Shown piece by piece: positions 24,516 to 36,745 of a DNA stretch of 64,000 bases. How positions within the stretch are numbered: position 1 is the first letter of the stretch; each line of letters starts with the position of its first letter. Both the position numbers and the translations under genes were made by a program. Location of the stretch: NCBI GenBank assembly GCA_022592435.1, contig JABYQS010000143.1:35484-99483 (forward strand), read 5' to 3'. Origin of the DNA: Cerioporus squamosus. Its lineage: Eukaryota > Basidiomycota > Agaricomycetes > Polyporales > Polyporaceae. Under the pieces are notes generated by a model. The model was not told the DNA's origin. It worked only from the letters and a program-made list of their open reading frames with translations, and ran no database searches.

Positions 24516-27049
24516 CGTGAGCGCACCGAGCGCCATGTATCCTCGTCGCGGTTTACATTGACTGTCTTTATGGGATCCGAGGGAAGTTGTTGTACGAAGA
24601 CGCCGGAGCTGGCTGTATATATCTATGATGACTATGGTTATCTTTCAAGCGCACGATGGATCGTTGGCGAGCGTAGACATGACAGAGGTGCAACAAGACA
24701 CGTTCCAATGATCAATCGATCACGACAGGAGCGACAATATGCGTAGAGGAGCATGTTCGCGAGCGCCGTCCGGGCGGCGGGGTCCCATCTTGGGCCTCCT
24801 ACTGATCTCGAACCTAACGAAGATGCGTGTTCGGGTCCGCGCTCGCCATACTACACCTATCGCTCGCGGCCGAGGACTCTACGTCGCGCTCACTCTCCTG
24901 ATCTCGTCGAAGTCGCTGCCGAGCAGACTTCCATTGCGGATTCCGGTGGCGGACGGCGGGATAGCGTTGTGCTCATGCTGACCCATGTACGCACGGTCCT
25001 CCCAATTCAGTATGTGTGTATGTACCCAGGTGTTACTCATGCTTCAGGAGCTATGTCGTACATAGGCGCGATAACAACAGCACACGGTTAGTGAATAGGC
25101 CTGTGCATGCGTGCTCGACCACAGTACTCACTCCTAAAACATGCCCGGGCGTGCCACTGCCAGCAAAGCATGCGGGGGTCTGTCCGCCAATCCGCGAAGG
25201 ACATCGCTCGGTGGGTCGAGAACTTGAAGTGCAATAGGTACGACCCTTCCAACTGTCTTGCAGTCTTTCTCTTGCGATGAGTCCTCATGAATATATCGAT
25301 AGTGCCAGTAGTAGTCGCCACACGGTGAGCACTGCAGCTAGTGTCCATTCTACTCCGGAGGCGGACTGCATGAGTTGGCGGCCGAAGAGTGAGGGCACGA
25401 TCGGAACCAGACGAGAGCTCGCCACATCCGTCACAGAATCGCAGCTGGGGAAGCCTGCGCCGATGACCGACCCTATGAAGGAAGCACTGCAAGAAGGGCG
25501 AGCGGACCGTGCAGGGGAACGGAGGTCCTTGTCCTAAAAACGGGCTGCTCGACAGAGGCGGAGGAGAAACAGACTGGTGATGTTTGGCTCTAGTGCATCG
25601 CTGTGGCCGCGACCAGGGGCGGGGTGCACGCTCGACGGCCACAGCGATGCACTAGAGCCAAACATCAGCATGAGCAACATACACTCGCAGAGCGACCCGA
25701 CGGGCAGATAGACAATCTCCAATGACACTCGCAAGCAGCATCCAATGGCACGAACAACGTTCCGGGACCATCTCCCTCTGCATCGAAGATCAAGACTCTT
25801 CAGAAGCGTGAGGGACACCCTCCTCGAGTGAGCAGCTACAGGTTTCGACACCGAGAAACGACAATCATGCGCGCCGCCCTGCGTCGCGTGTAGCACTCCA
25901 AGACAGCGACCACGACACTCCCACAGACGGAGCAGCGCACAGTCGTCACCGAAAAGACAGAAGCAGCTCGCACCCCGCCAAAACGGACACGCGCACCAAA
26001 GCCGTACGACGGGTCTGCAGCCCTGAAAGCCACTCGAGCGCAATGGGACCCAGATATGACAATCGAAGAAAGACCTTGGCGTGCGCGCAGCGCCGTACAC
26101 TCCGTCTCCGAGACATCTCATACACGGCATCCCAGTCCTCCAGCCACCTTCATCGTGTCGCGTGAGAGCCGTAAGAAGTCGTCGTCGTCGTAGCCGAGGA
26201 CCGCGGATATGAAGTCGAAGCTTCAGCCTTCAAGCATCAAGCGCGGCAGGTGGAAGCCGAGTTGTCCGATGTCCCCAGGCAACCGGGAGCTCCCCAGATG
26301 CGGATCTTCCACAAGACAAAACCAGCGCGTGTGCGTTCAACGAAGCAAGTTTTCAGAGTGTGGCAGATGGGAACCAGAGAAGTCCTGCTGGACGTCGAGC
26401 ACTGGGCCGACGACATGTTGACACCGGCGGCGGCCATGGGCAGAGCCGCTCCGGTTTGCTCCGCGGTCGGTTCTATATCGGGTAAATCGCTCGCTGTGAG
26501 GTACGACAATCAAGCTTGCATGCTCATTCTCCGCATATGCATCGAAAGGGATGAGCTACATGTGCCACTACGAGTGGTGTCCAGGTCAAGCAATAGCACA
26601 CGCTCACGAAACAGCGCGTGGACGCGGGACACCGGACATGATACTAATAGGCAAGGGTGCATGTGTGCGATGACGAACGCCGGACAGTCATGCTCATGCT
26701 CAAAGCACGAGTCCGGGAAAGGCGAGCAGCGGCTGAGGGGCGCAAGGGAGGAAAAGAGGAGGAGGCAAACCTGATACTGTGTACAGGGAAGAAGAGCGAG
26801 GAGTAGCTATCCAAGACGTTGGAAGTAGAGAAAGAGGAAGGTAAAAGTCTCAGATCGCAAGACGGGTAGACCCGAGTCGCAGGATCCTGAAGAGACGTGC
26901 CGAGAGTGTGTTTGTCTGAGGTTGATTGGGGGCTGGTACTGTATCCATCTGCGTACCGGTACCAGCACCGATGTCGTATATCTTGATTTTCCATTTATCT
27001 CCGCCAGTCGTCCCGGGCAGGCCACAAGCGGCCGACCCGCTCCCGAAGG
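24516..27049. other. Gene-poor stretch with a perfect inverted repeat
   Basis: About 2.5 kb between A4 and the second MFS gene. It contains the 31-bp inverted repeat at 25578-25667. A plus-strand frame open from about 26170 to 26774 has protein-like composition (for example VRSTKQVFRVWQMG and EVLLDVEHWADD) but belongs to no family I know. The long minus-strand frame 25534-26130 reads through the hairpin and is probably spurious. Confidence 0.45.
25578..25667. repeat. Perfect 31-bp inverted repeat with 28-nt spacer
   Basis: The arm 25578-25608 is the exact reverse complement of 25637-25667, starting TGATGTTTGGCTCTAG. The spacer is 28 bases. The flanks do not match each other, so it is not the edge of a longer palindrome. 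A perfect stem of this length in unconserved DNA points to a recent fold-back event, a small foldback element, or a library or assembly artefact. Confidence 0.95.
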
Positions 27050-29799
27050 CTAAACAGACTTGGCCTCCTGCGTGTTCGTCAGCACGTTCAGCTTCGTCAC
27101 CGTCTCCGCATCGCTGCTGTCGCGGTCCATGTTCACTCGGGCTTTCTCGTTCTCCGCCGCGACGGCGGCGGCGGCGGCAGCCTGCTCCTGCGCCTTCTTC
27201 GCAGCAGCGGCGGCCTGCGCGCGCATCTTCGCGACGATCGCGTTCGCCTCCTTGGCCATTGGCGAGCGTGCGCGGAGCGTGGGGCCCCAGCGCAGGAAGG
27301 CCAGCGGGATCGGGAGGAGACACAGAGAGATGAAGCCGAACACGGACACTGTATGCGGAGAAATAGTGCATCAGCGGTGACATTCACGATGAAGAACTCG
27401 GTGAGAGGGGCAGATGTGGTGACAAGGACACTGCTGCACGGGAGGAGAAGCGAGGAATGGACCGCAAGGACTCACCTCCCCACTCGGACCCGAGATTGTC
27501 GACGATGGAGTGCGCGACGATCGGGAAGAAGGACCCGATCAAGCACCGGGCAAAGATGTTACACGCCCCCGAGCTGGATGCGTATATCGTGTATGTTTGC
27601 GACGTACTGCGCAGGGGTAAATGACGAGCGATCGTGTCAGCGTGTGGACAGAGCGCATGCGTTCGAGTACGTACTAGGTAAGGAAAGTGAAGAACTGCGA
27701 TCGTCACATTCAAGGGAAGGATTGCAGTCAGCATTGGTCGCGTACAGGTAGCAGAGAGAACGACGTACGATCGTGATCGTAGCGAAGCCGAAGGGCACTC
27801 CCGCGAGTGTGGGGGCGATCCAGTGCACATTACCGCCGCTCGTCCTAGGTCGTCTCTGTGAGAACATGCCCGTTGAAACTAACGGAGATCAGCTCACCAT
27901 GCGAACCAGAAGAGAGAGATGGGCATCATGACACTGGTCAAATGCTCAGCGCGACCAAATGACGAGCGAACGGAGGGACGAACCATGCAAACAGAGCTAG
28001 CTTGAGCCGCATCTCGGGGGCGTCCTTGGGTGTCTCCTTGGGGATGATATAGGTAGGCAACGGGATCGCCTGGAAGTATTTCACGAGAGGGACGTAAAAC
28101 GCTGCCGCGACGACGGTGCCGATGATGATCGCAATGAAGGGAAGTCCGGTGAATTGAAGACGGAAGCGTTTCTGTATGGGGATTCAGACTCACGCTATGA
28201 TACCGCAACCATAAGTGGACATACCTGCTCGAAGAAGACGATGGTGTAAACTTCGAAGAAGAAGCTGTAGGCGAGCCGTCAGAGGTAGCACATGCGTGTG
28301 GACGAGGCGACATACTAGACAATACCGTATGACAGCGAAGTCCAGACGGCAGCGCCCTGGATAATCGGCTCCGTGATGAACATCTCTGGTAACATGACAA
28401 AACGATGAGTGAAACGACGCAAAGACGTGAACGGTACAACGCACTCGCTGGCCGTCCGAAGTGGATACGGAGCAACTCGCCCTTCGTCTGGTGCTTCAGC
28501 TCGTGCGCGGCGCGAGCGTTCGGCCGACCCTCCTTGCGAAGCTTCTTGGAGCGCGCCGCGAGGATAGTCGGGCCGTGAGTCTCGGGGAGGAGGATCACAA
28601 GCGGCCACGTCGTGATGGTGAAGAAGAAGAACACCCGCAATGCCCAGAGGCTAAAGATCTCGTCAGACATAGACCAAAAGAAAGAAGGGCGCAAGAGGAA
28701 CTTACTTGGGACCAGCGTACGCGACGATGAAGAAGCCGATGACGAGTGCAACACAAGGCCCGGACAGGATCGATGCCGCGCTGAGAAAGTCCAGTCACGA
28801 AGAGGGAATAAGACGGTGCTGACACGACACGTACTACCAAGAGATGGCTGTGAATGGGTCAGAGAGATCCGATAGGCAGATGCACAAATTGCATACCTAT
28901 AGCTTGAGCTTGCATATCGACGATGTTGTACATGCTAGGCCGAGGTGAGTACATATTCGGGATGGCGGGGTGAGACACATACTCCGACATGATTCCTCCG
29001 CCACTGAGAAATGGATTGAGTGCACGATCTGAGAACGTAGCATGAGGAACGTACTTGTTCAGGGCACATGCTGCCGCCGCCCCAGTGAGGAACCGGACTG
29101 AAGGATGTCTCAGCTCCGGAGCGACGCTCTCGCTGCTTCAGGATACGTACAGACGATGATCACAGCCAAGTTATCGACGAATGCGTCCACCGCACTCATA
29201 GCTAAGCGGGATCTCCACCGTCAGTCTCGGTCCACGGCCAGTTAGTGCGTCGCAACTCACCCATGAGGAGGGGCCAGGACACCATGTATGGCAGCTTCCT
29301 CCCGTAGATCTCACTCATAGGACCTGCAAGTCATGTCAGAATGCACTAAAGACTCTTGAGGGTTTTGCTGTCTTACCCCCTGCGGGTCCAAAGGTTAGCG
29401 GGTATATACGAAGTGCACACTCGAGAGGGAGACTTACAGACGAGAGGCCCAAAGGAGAACCCGAGAACGTATACCGTAAGCCCTGAGCTAGCCGTATCCG
29501 CATTTGCGCCATACTTGGCGCGAATCTGCAGCTCGGCTGTGGCCTGTACAAGTTCAGCTTATGGTGGATGCACTATAGCTGAGGCGTAGCTCACATAGAT
29601 GGACGACCCAAACGCACTGGAAGTACACAGACATGAGAGCAGGGCCCTGTAGCAATAGTGTTGGAGATACTTACGAGCACAGTGCTAGTGCACAGACGTA
29701 GAAGACGACGACTCTCTTCCGCCACCGGGACCAATTCTTGGGATCCTCGGGATCCGTTTTGGAAAAGATAACCAAATCAGGGGCACCTGAGCTGGCCAT
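27050..29799 (-). CDS. MFS transporter, DHA1 type (TPO/polyamine-drug exporter-like)
   Basis: Twelve-helix major facilitator of the fungal polyamine/multidrug group, expected in the plasma membrane. The gene starts at 29799 (MASSGAPDLVIF) and contains DPEDPKNWSRWRKRVVVFYV, the hallmark N-terminus of this group. Then come YVLGFSFGPLV and GPMSEIYGRKLPYMVSW (motif A between helices 2 and 3), AVDAFVDNLAVIIVCRFL, SILSGPCVALVIGFFI, ETHGPTILAARSKKLRKEG (start of the central cytosolic loop) and EPIIQGAAVWTSLSYGIVYF. The last helices, NIFARCLIGSFFPIVAHSI and FGFISLCLLPIPLAFLRWGP, precede a cytosolic tail with a long alanine- and glutamine-rich helix. TAG lies at 27052-27050. About a dozen introns were inferred. 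Nothing looks broken. The substrate is unknown. Confidence 0.87.
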
Positions 29800-31306
29800 G
29801 GCGGGAGTTCAGAGCAGAAAAGACAGTCAAGTACAGCGGTGCCAGCGGGAGAGCGGGTGGGAGGAGGATGGGAAGGTGCGGGGAATGCGTGCAGAGAAGG
29901 GCGGGTCGTTTGAGGACGAAGGAGAGTCGGCACGCGTCGCGGCGAGGGAAGGATGGCCCGAGGCTGCGCGAGAACCTGGGCTGCTTCCTCGCCGCGCGCG
30001 GTGCCAGGTGGACGGAAACCATGATGGAAGCCCGGTCTTCCAACACGGAGCGAAGCAGCATGAATGCAACCTGTCCTCCGTCCGCGCTCGGGTGGTCCAA
30101 GCTCCTGACGCAGACGCCTGCCTGTTCGCATGCACCCACAAACCCGTGGGAGCCTGCCTGGCCATATCCGGTCATCGCATCTGCGGCTATCTCCGGCGTC
30201 TTTCACCCGCGAACCTCACTGGCATCGTCGTCTGCTGCGCTGCACGTCGAATGCTCAGCTCGACCGCGAGGACCACCGCATTCGGCATAATGTAGATCTT
30301 ACGGACGACGCTCCCTGGCTTGCTACGTCGCGGTGGCTCCCAGTATGTAAGGTGAGTGCTCCGTAGCACCCGACTCGGAGACGCCTCGCTTATTATCTTC
30401 ACAAGGCGTACATAGCTTCCGTCCGACGACCCACGACCCCTTCGGTGGGTGTCTGTTATTGCCAACCTCACATGTGCCAGTGTTGTTCTTCCAACGACGA
30501 TATGGCAGTTGACCCTGAGCTTCTGCAGGTATCTGGGCCTGCGCCGACTGCCAACCCAACGCATGCTAGCCTCTCGCACCGCCCCCAACAAGATGGGGCA
30601 ATCCGCTGCAGGGAAGCCACGAAACAGGGACATCGGGGATTCCAGCTCGGATCTAGCTCCCGTTATAGCTTCCGAAATGGTGCGCAGACAAATTCAAGGA
30701 CTCGGTAAACTGCGCTCTTGACGTCCGTCTCTCCTACTTGTGATAGGCTCTAGTGACTGCATACTTACCTCCCTGTCGACGTAGAATCGGCCTACATGGG
30801 TCCTAACTTGCAGTGAGAACTCCTCTCTACCTATGCGATGAAGATGTAACCACTCCGGCGCGACCAGTGCATGCTTCTTCCACAACGCCGCCCGACTAAA
30901 GTGTGTCCACTCCTCTCACGAGCGATCCCCAATCTTCCATGGAGCATCCCGGCGCTCTCTCAAATCACTTCTTGTCGAAGTCTTGGTGGACCTAGCTGTT
31001 TCAATCAGCTCCCGAGGCGCTGTCTCTGGTCGTTCCAGCATCCGGTGTCCCGTTCCATCCGATCCGGGCATCGAGCACCAGCACCCACCTTTTCAAGGGG
31101 CCCTCTCAGCGCCTTGTGACCCGTATGCGCCTGTTGTGCTGGGTGAGTGTGCAGAGCGAAGCCTGCCTTTTCACAAGGACGCGTCGTCGGACCACGATGC
31201 GACCGCGCCCATCTTGATGAACTTTCTTCACCGACCCTCTTATAGCGCGTTACTCTCCCGAGGTCACACTCGACCAAGCCTTCACCTCCAATCGAGCGCG
31301 AGAGAG
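29800..31306. other. Divergent promoter region between MFS gene and A5
   Basis: About 1.5 kb serving as upstream DNA for both the leftward MFS gene and the rightward DUF6534 gene. A 148-residue minus-strand frame (30187-30633) and several GC-rich frames near 29700-30300 have no recognisable motifs. I treat them as chance frames. Confidence 0.45.
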
Positions 31307-33449
31307 ATGTCCCTGCTACTGCCGCAAGTTCCGTCCCTCGACAACACGTTCGGAGCGGTCCTCGTCGGGACAATCCTCGGGGCCGTGTACGTCGCGATCT
31401 CTGCTTCACTGAACCGAGCACCCTACTGACGCTTGTACTGTAGACTTTATGGTTTGACGAGCCATCAGACTTATAGATACTACCGGTTGTACCCTACGGA
31501 TCCGCTAATCCTCAAGCTGATGGTACGTACCTGCGCCACGCCTACGCAGAGGTTCGCTGACTACTTGACTCATAGGTGGCGGGTATATGGTGAGAGAGCG
31601 CTGTGTGCAGCGCTCGAAACGGCTCACTGACCTTTCAATAGGTTACTAGACACTTTCCACACGGTTTTATCGATGCATGTCTGGTAGGCTCCCTCCCACA
31701 AGATGTGGGAGGTTGGAAGCTGACGATGTCTTGGCAGCTATTTCTATCTCGTATCCAACTACTTCAATCCAGAGAGGCTCTTATCTGGTGTCTGGTGAGC
31801 CCGTAAAATCTTCCTGCCTCAGCGGAGTTAACCCTGAACTCTATAGGTCTATGAGGGTGAGTGGCGTCATAGCACGGACGCTCGCACAGCTAACCTACCC
31901 GCTACTGTGCAGCTGACGATCATCACGACGGTGAGTACATTCTCCAGAAGCGATGTTGGTCGCTGTAACTGAGCCAACATACAGGGAGTAGTCATCGCGA
32001 TCACCCATATGTGCGTACCTGCCGCGCTAGGTAGCGGTTCTTGCGCACTCACATCCGTCCCAGTTTCTTCGCGCGCCGCATCTTTTTGAGTGCGTTGGCA
32101 TCTCGCATGCGTCCATTCGCTCGTTTAATAACTTCACGTTTTTGCAGTCGGGAACAGGAACATCTACCTCATGATTGTGATGGTCTGTCGACCTCCAAGA
32201 ATCTGCCTTCCCTCTGGCTTCTAGTTGACCACTTGTCCTTACAGGCGATTCTCTTGGTCACGGAGACCTGCTTCTGTCTCGGTGAGAACCTCTCGTCCCT
32301 GCTGTTTTGCGAGGGTGTATTCTGATGGGTCTCCATTAGCTGCGACCATCGAGACGTACGTCCGCAACTCATCAGCGGTTCCTCCCCATGCTCACAGAAT
32401 CGTTGCAGGTTCATCGCGGTCACGTTCGCTGCATATACGGACCGTTTCAAGGTTTGACTAGAGCTCATGTCTGCCTACGTGCACGGACGTTGACGATCTT
32501 ACAGTGGATCATTCCCTGTTCTCTCGGGACTGCAGTCGTCATCGACACCGTCACGACGAGTACGCTCACCTACTATCTGCACGGATGCCGCACGGGCTTC
32601 AGGAAGTGAGTACAACACGTTTTCCTCGTTGGTCGCAGCACAATGACGACGACTAGGACGGATTCCCTCATCGATACCTTGATCGTGTACACCATCAATA
32701 CTGGTGAGTCTCTTTGTTGATCTTGGAACTTGTACGCATTCTCATTGCGGCTCTCAGGTCTCCTCAACGGGTGAGTAGGACTGCGTCACGACGAGTAGAT
32801 AGCGGAACTCAATCCTTCTCAGCATCCTCAACTTCGCAGCCATGCTCGCGGTGAGTCTTCTGCAGCTACGCGCGTCTCTTGTCTGACGAACAGGCGAATA
32901 GGCGACTCTGTCTCCCAAGACCCTGATATACTACGGCATCGACATCGCCTCCTCAAAGAGTATGTCCTACCATTTCACCCTTGCGTCGATCCTACGCTAA
33001 CACCGTCCGTTAGTGTACGCCAACTCGCTCCTGGCAGTGTACGTGTCCCGCGTTCATCACTTGCAAGGGTCACTCTGATACCTCGATCCGCAGGCTCAAC
33101 GCGCGCCGATCGCTCCTCGACCGCGGCATGGAAGGCTTCGAGACTGGCTCATTTGGGCTGAAGGTGTTCGATCCAAACGAGAAGGACGACAACTTCCCAG
33201 CCAAGGCACCCGTGAGTGGGCCGGACAGTCTGCGGTTTGTCATCCCTGGCACTGAGCAGACCGGTTCTTCGCATTCAGCAGCCCCAAGTGCACAAGCTGC
33301 CCACTGTCATCGACGTGCGAGTCACCACGGAGATGTTCACTGACGCCGCCGAGGAGCGGGACACCGAGGGCGACTCCTCTTACCGCGCAGAGGGCGACTC
33401 GTCCTTCCGCGCCGACTCCATGATCCCCCAGCACGGCTCTCGCATCTGA
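31307..33449 (+). CDS. DUF6534 membrane protein A5
   Basis: Subfamily A gene. Exon 1 starts at 31307 (MSLLLPQVPSLDNTFGAVLV) and stops inside the first helix. Exon 2 begins LYGLTSHQTYRYYRLYPTDP. The next exons give LLDTFHTVLSMHV, YFYLVSNYFNPERLLSGVW, IFFARRIFLL, then FKWIIPCSLGTAVVIDTV, STLTYYLHGCRTGFRKTDSL and IDTLIVYTINTGLLNGILNF. TLIYYGIDIASSKMYANSLL and VLNARRSLLDRGMEG follow. The C-terminal tail is acidic and serine-rich, with a short direct repeat (AEGDSSFRA/AEGDSSYRA type). It ends at TGA 33447-33449. All seven hydrophobic segments are present. Exons for helices 4-5 were assigned with less certainty. Confidence 0.85.
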
Positions 33450-35867
33450 CTGTCTATTCCGCCGCCCGTTACGACCCCGCTCAGCTTCCCCCTCTCGCCT
33501 CTGAACTTTTGGCCCTGACCCCCGCGCCAGTGGGTCTCCGTCAGTCTGCTCGTGTTGTCCGTCTCTGACGCTCAGGCTTCCGTCCCGTCGCCCACCGCTG
33601 TCCCTCCTTTGTGTTTGTGTTGTGCTCGCATGTTGTCATGCTACACCCTGAATAACCCTGTTGCGTCCCTGATCCTGTCCGACGTTTCCTTGTTCCCTTT
33701 TCGCCGTTCATCGTCCACTAGACTGTCGAACGGCGAGCGCTGAGTGTATGCCTTGTTATGTATTGATTCCCCCCTGTATCCACCTCCTCAGCAGGCGCGA
33801 TGTATTCATCTCCCCTGTCCATGTCTAACTCCATCCTCAAATGCCAATGTGATTATTACTTCAGGTGTCGCGATCACTGCAGTGAAGACCCCGCGAGGCG
33901 CTCTGTCACCATTGGATACCTCGCTATCTTCGGTACGGTGTTCCGTCCACTCCTCTGTCGTGCGGAGCTGGCTCAGCCACAAAAGACGCAGGAACTCACG
34001 AGGTCGGAGCCCTAAGCTGTACCGGTGCAGGGCAGCTCCGGTATGGGTTGCGCCCTACCCTGCCTCCTGGCGTCCCCAATTCCGTCGCGCATCCAACAAT
34101 TGAACAGTGCCGCACTCCATCCCCATCGCACTCAGCGGACTCAGGGTGGAGCATGGGCGGCCGAAGATCTCTGCCCGGCGCCAGCGGAAAAGGTGCCGCA
34201 GCCGCATGGGAGGGGTTCTCGCGCACCTCCGGGTGTGCGAACAATAATCCTGAGACTCTGAGAGGCCAGGAGGCGAGGGAAGCGTCTCCAAAACGGTCCT
34301 CACCAATGATCACCTCCGGAGCTGCCACAGAGGCATCCTAAAGGCGCGTTCGCGCCGGCAGAGGGGCCGCCCATGTGGTTGGCACACGTAACGGCGTGGG
34401 CCGCACGTAGCCACACCGCTCCCGTGATGCTGCGAGGTCGGAGATAAGTATCGCAGGCGCGCATCTCGCCCACAGGAGCAAACATGGACAAAGAGACCGG
34501 CGGGCGGTGCGCGCTCCGGAGAGCCCGACTCTTCTCCGGTGACTGCGATGGGCGGTTCCGCGGAGGTGCGGAGGTGCGGGCTTTCGCATGCGCCTACAGA
34601 GGCTGCGCATGGAGAGGTACGTGTTGCTCTCAGACATGTTCTCGTGTGCAGGGCTGCGCGTACCGAGCTGACGAGCGGGCTAAATGGTACAATTCAGGCT
34701 GCCGCGGGCGTACCGGCCGAAGTACTCATGCAGAATGTAGGGTCGCAGACACCTGAGCGACAGAGGTGAACATGGTAGACGTTGAAGGGGACCAGGATCT
34801 CTTCGAAGGTACCCAATCGAGATGACTCAGAAGGTCTGGTATGGTGTGCTGGGAGTTACCAGGTCCGCCGTACAAGTGCGGCTTCAGGCCCGATGCACGT
34901 ACCGTGCCCTGGAGCCCGACACCAAAGCTGGACACGATATTACTCCGGAGTCTATCTCGATCTGCACCTAAGACGTCCCATGTTTTGTGGAGCCGGAGGC
35001 CGTATGGTACGATCTCGCTCCTTTTGACTGACCCACTCTAACTTCATCACCAGGACTCGTGGACGATGTCTTGGTAGCACTGGACCTGGTGAGCTGGTAT
35101 ATCTGGTTCCAAAGCAGCAGACAAGCTCACCGAAGTCTTCTCATATACTAGTACTACTAGTCCCCTGTCTGGACCACCCTCCCGACGACGATAGGAGAGC
35201 TCCGTGCTACCAACTTCATCAGATTTCTGGAGGGCCTCTACCGTGGCATATTTCCTGTTCGGCTTATTAACGCCCTGGAAATTACACCTCCTCAGACGTC
35301 AGGCACATCTAAGGCGGGCGGGCGCTGTGCGCTCATGAGTCCCCGACTCTTCCCCGCGTCCTGGATCATGGGACTCCGCGGAGGTGCCAGGTTCTCGCAT
35401 GCGTGGATAGATATGTCAGCGATGGAATGAAGACGGGCGGACGTATACGTATTGCTCTCATGCGCCCACATGGAAATCCACAGGGATAGTTGCAGGCTGA
35501 CACAGGCATGTTCCAGGGGAGCCGCGGATCCGTCGGGCTACTGTACGGCTTTGCGTGCCATTATGACTTACCTGCACAGTGTGAAGATGACGCAGCAACG
35601 CTCTATGGTTCTCGCATACGACTTTTTGAATTGAACTATGGATATGTCACCACTTCCGATGAGGGCAATCGAGCCATCCTCCCCGCGCGTTGTTCTTTAC
35701 GGTATACAAATCGCATTCACATTCTATTCTACAGTAGCTCCTCGTAGCAGTCTCGTCTGCCTATTAAGTAACAGATTCAGAGGCTCGAAGTGCGCAATCC
35801 TATCGGTACGCAATCTATGTATTATACACGATATTATCGGCCCTAGTCCGCAAACACATCCGCCTCG
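33450..35867. other. Gene-poor stretch with a degenerate direct repeat
   Basis: About 2.4 kb without a supported gene. Two blocks resemble each other: about 34499-34600 and about 35316-35405. Both run from CGGGCGG..GCGCTC through CCCGACTCTTC to TCCGCGGAGGTG and TCGCATGCG. They look like an old tandem duplication of noncoding or decayed sequence. Many GC-rich frames cross the region but none carries a known motif. Confidence 0.45.
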
Positions 35868-36623
35868 TTAGAAGACATAAGGAATCAACCGGTAAGGAAC
35901 GTCCTCCCTGTAGTGCACCCACTCATCCGTGAAGTGCTTGTGAAGCTGCGCATCCTCCACGAAGCACCTTCTCAGCAAGGACAGCGGGACGAAGAACAGG
36001 CACGTCCACCACACGTACACCAAGGATCCGACCGGGGTCGAGACGATGTTGCACTCGGAGATGTACCCGCCATGCCCGAACTGGACGAGGTGTACGCCCA
36101 GCATGAGTGCCATTACGCCTGTATAGGACGGATGCCGAGCAAATGCATAAGGGCCCGACTTAATTAGTCGATGCTCCTGGGTAATCACGACTTCGAACGT
36201 GAAGAGGGTACCCAGCGCGTGGTAGGACCAGAGGCGGAGGATGGCGCCGATGACGACGAGAATGAGTCCGGCCATGAAGCGTGGAGAGTAGCCTGACAGG
36301 GCGGCGGCGGCGCGAGGCCCTGTCGGGCACACGTATGGGACAAGGTACTCCAGTTTCGGTAGGGATGTCAGGATAAGTATCGTCGCGGCAAAGTACGAGA
36401 AGGCTGCCGCGAGGACGACCTGCAGATCACTCGTTAACATGTGAAAAGTGGTGTCAAAGCCGCCCAAGCTCACCATCCCAAAGTACGCGATACCTCGGAT
36501 GAAGTATTCGATGGGTTGTCCTTTGTAGCAGATGACCGCGTTCTTTGCTGGAGGATGGGGCGGCCGGACAGTACCTCCGAAGAGGATACCGCACAGGGCG
36601 ACCAGCACCACCTTGAGTATCAT
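35868..36623 (-). CDS. ICMT-family (isoprenylcysteine carboxyl methyltransferase-like) membrane protein
   Basis: A 251-residue protein without introns, read from an ATG at 36623 to a stop at 35868. It has an N-terminal hydrophobic segment (LKVVLVALCGILFGG), two more membrane segments, and the C-terminal half typical of SAM-dependent membrane methyltransferases of the ICMT/PEMT type: ILRLWSYHALGTLFTFEVVI, RLIKSGPYAFARHPSYTGVM, then a hydrophobic hairpin and CFVEDAQLHKHF..EWVHYREDVPYRLIPYVF. The HPSYTG and E..L motifs bind the cofactor in this family. The canonical enzyme methylates prenylated C-terminal cysteines in the ER membrane. Fungi carry extra paralogues of unknown substrate, and this may be one. 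The KDZ element begins about 120 bp upstream of its start codon, so its promoter has probably been displaced. Confidence 0.82.
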   Translation of the reverse strand: MILKVVLVALCGILFGGTVRPPHPPAKNAVICYKGQPIEYFIRGIAYFGMVSLGGFDTTFHMLTSDLQVVLAAAFSYFAATILILTSLPKLEYLVPYVCPTGPRAAAALSGYSPRFMAGLILVVIGAILRLWSYHALGTLFTFEVVITQEHRLIKSGPYAFARHPSYTGVMALMLGVHLVQFGHGGYISECNIVSTPVGSLVYVWWTCLFFVPLSLLRRCFVEDAQLHKHFTDEWVHYREDVPYRLIPYVF

Positions 36624-36735
36624 GTTTGTAGAGATTAAGATTGCAGCAACACGGCTATGTCAAGTCTACTGAGGAGGCAAAGTCAACATCAGCTGGACTA
36701 GTCCGAAACGACAATGTACTGGGAAACGACTCACA

Positions 36736-36745
36736 GCGAGGAGGC
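36736..36745 (+). repeat. Target-site duplication candidate, left
   Basis: GCGAGGAGGC occurs here and again at 51928-51937, exactly outside both ends of the inverted terminal repeats. Ten bases are identical. The true duplication may be 6 to 10 bases because the last bases could belong to the terminus. Zisupton/KDZ elements are reported to make 8-bp duplications, which is compatible. Confidence 0.75.

Noticed and set aside
25534..26130. A 198-residue minus-strand frame
   Set aside because: It reads straight through both arms of the perfect hairpin, is cysteine- and arginine-heavy, and has no motif or splice support.
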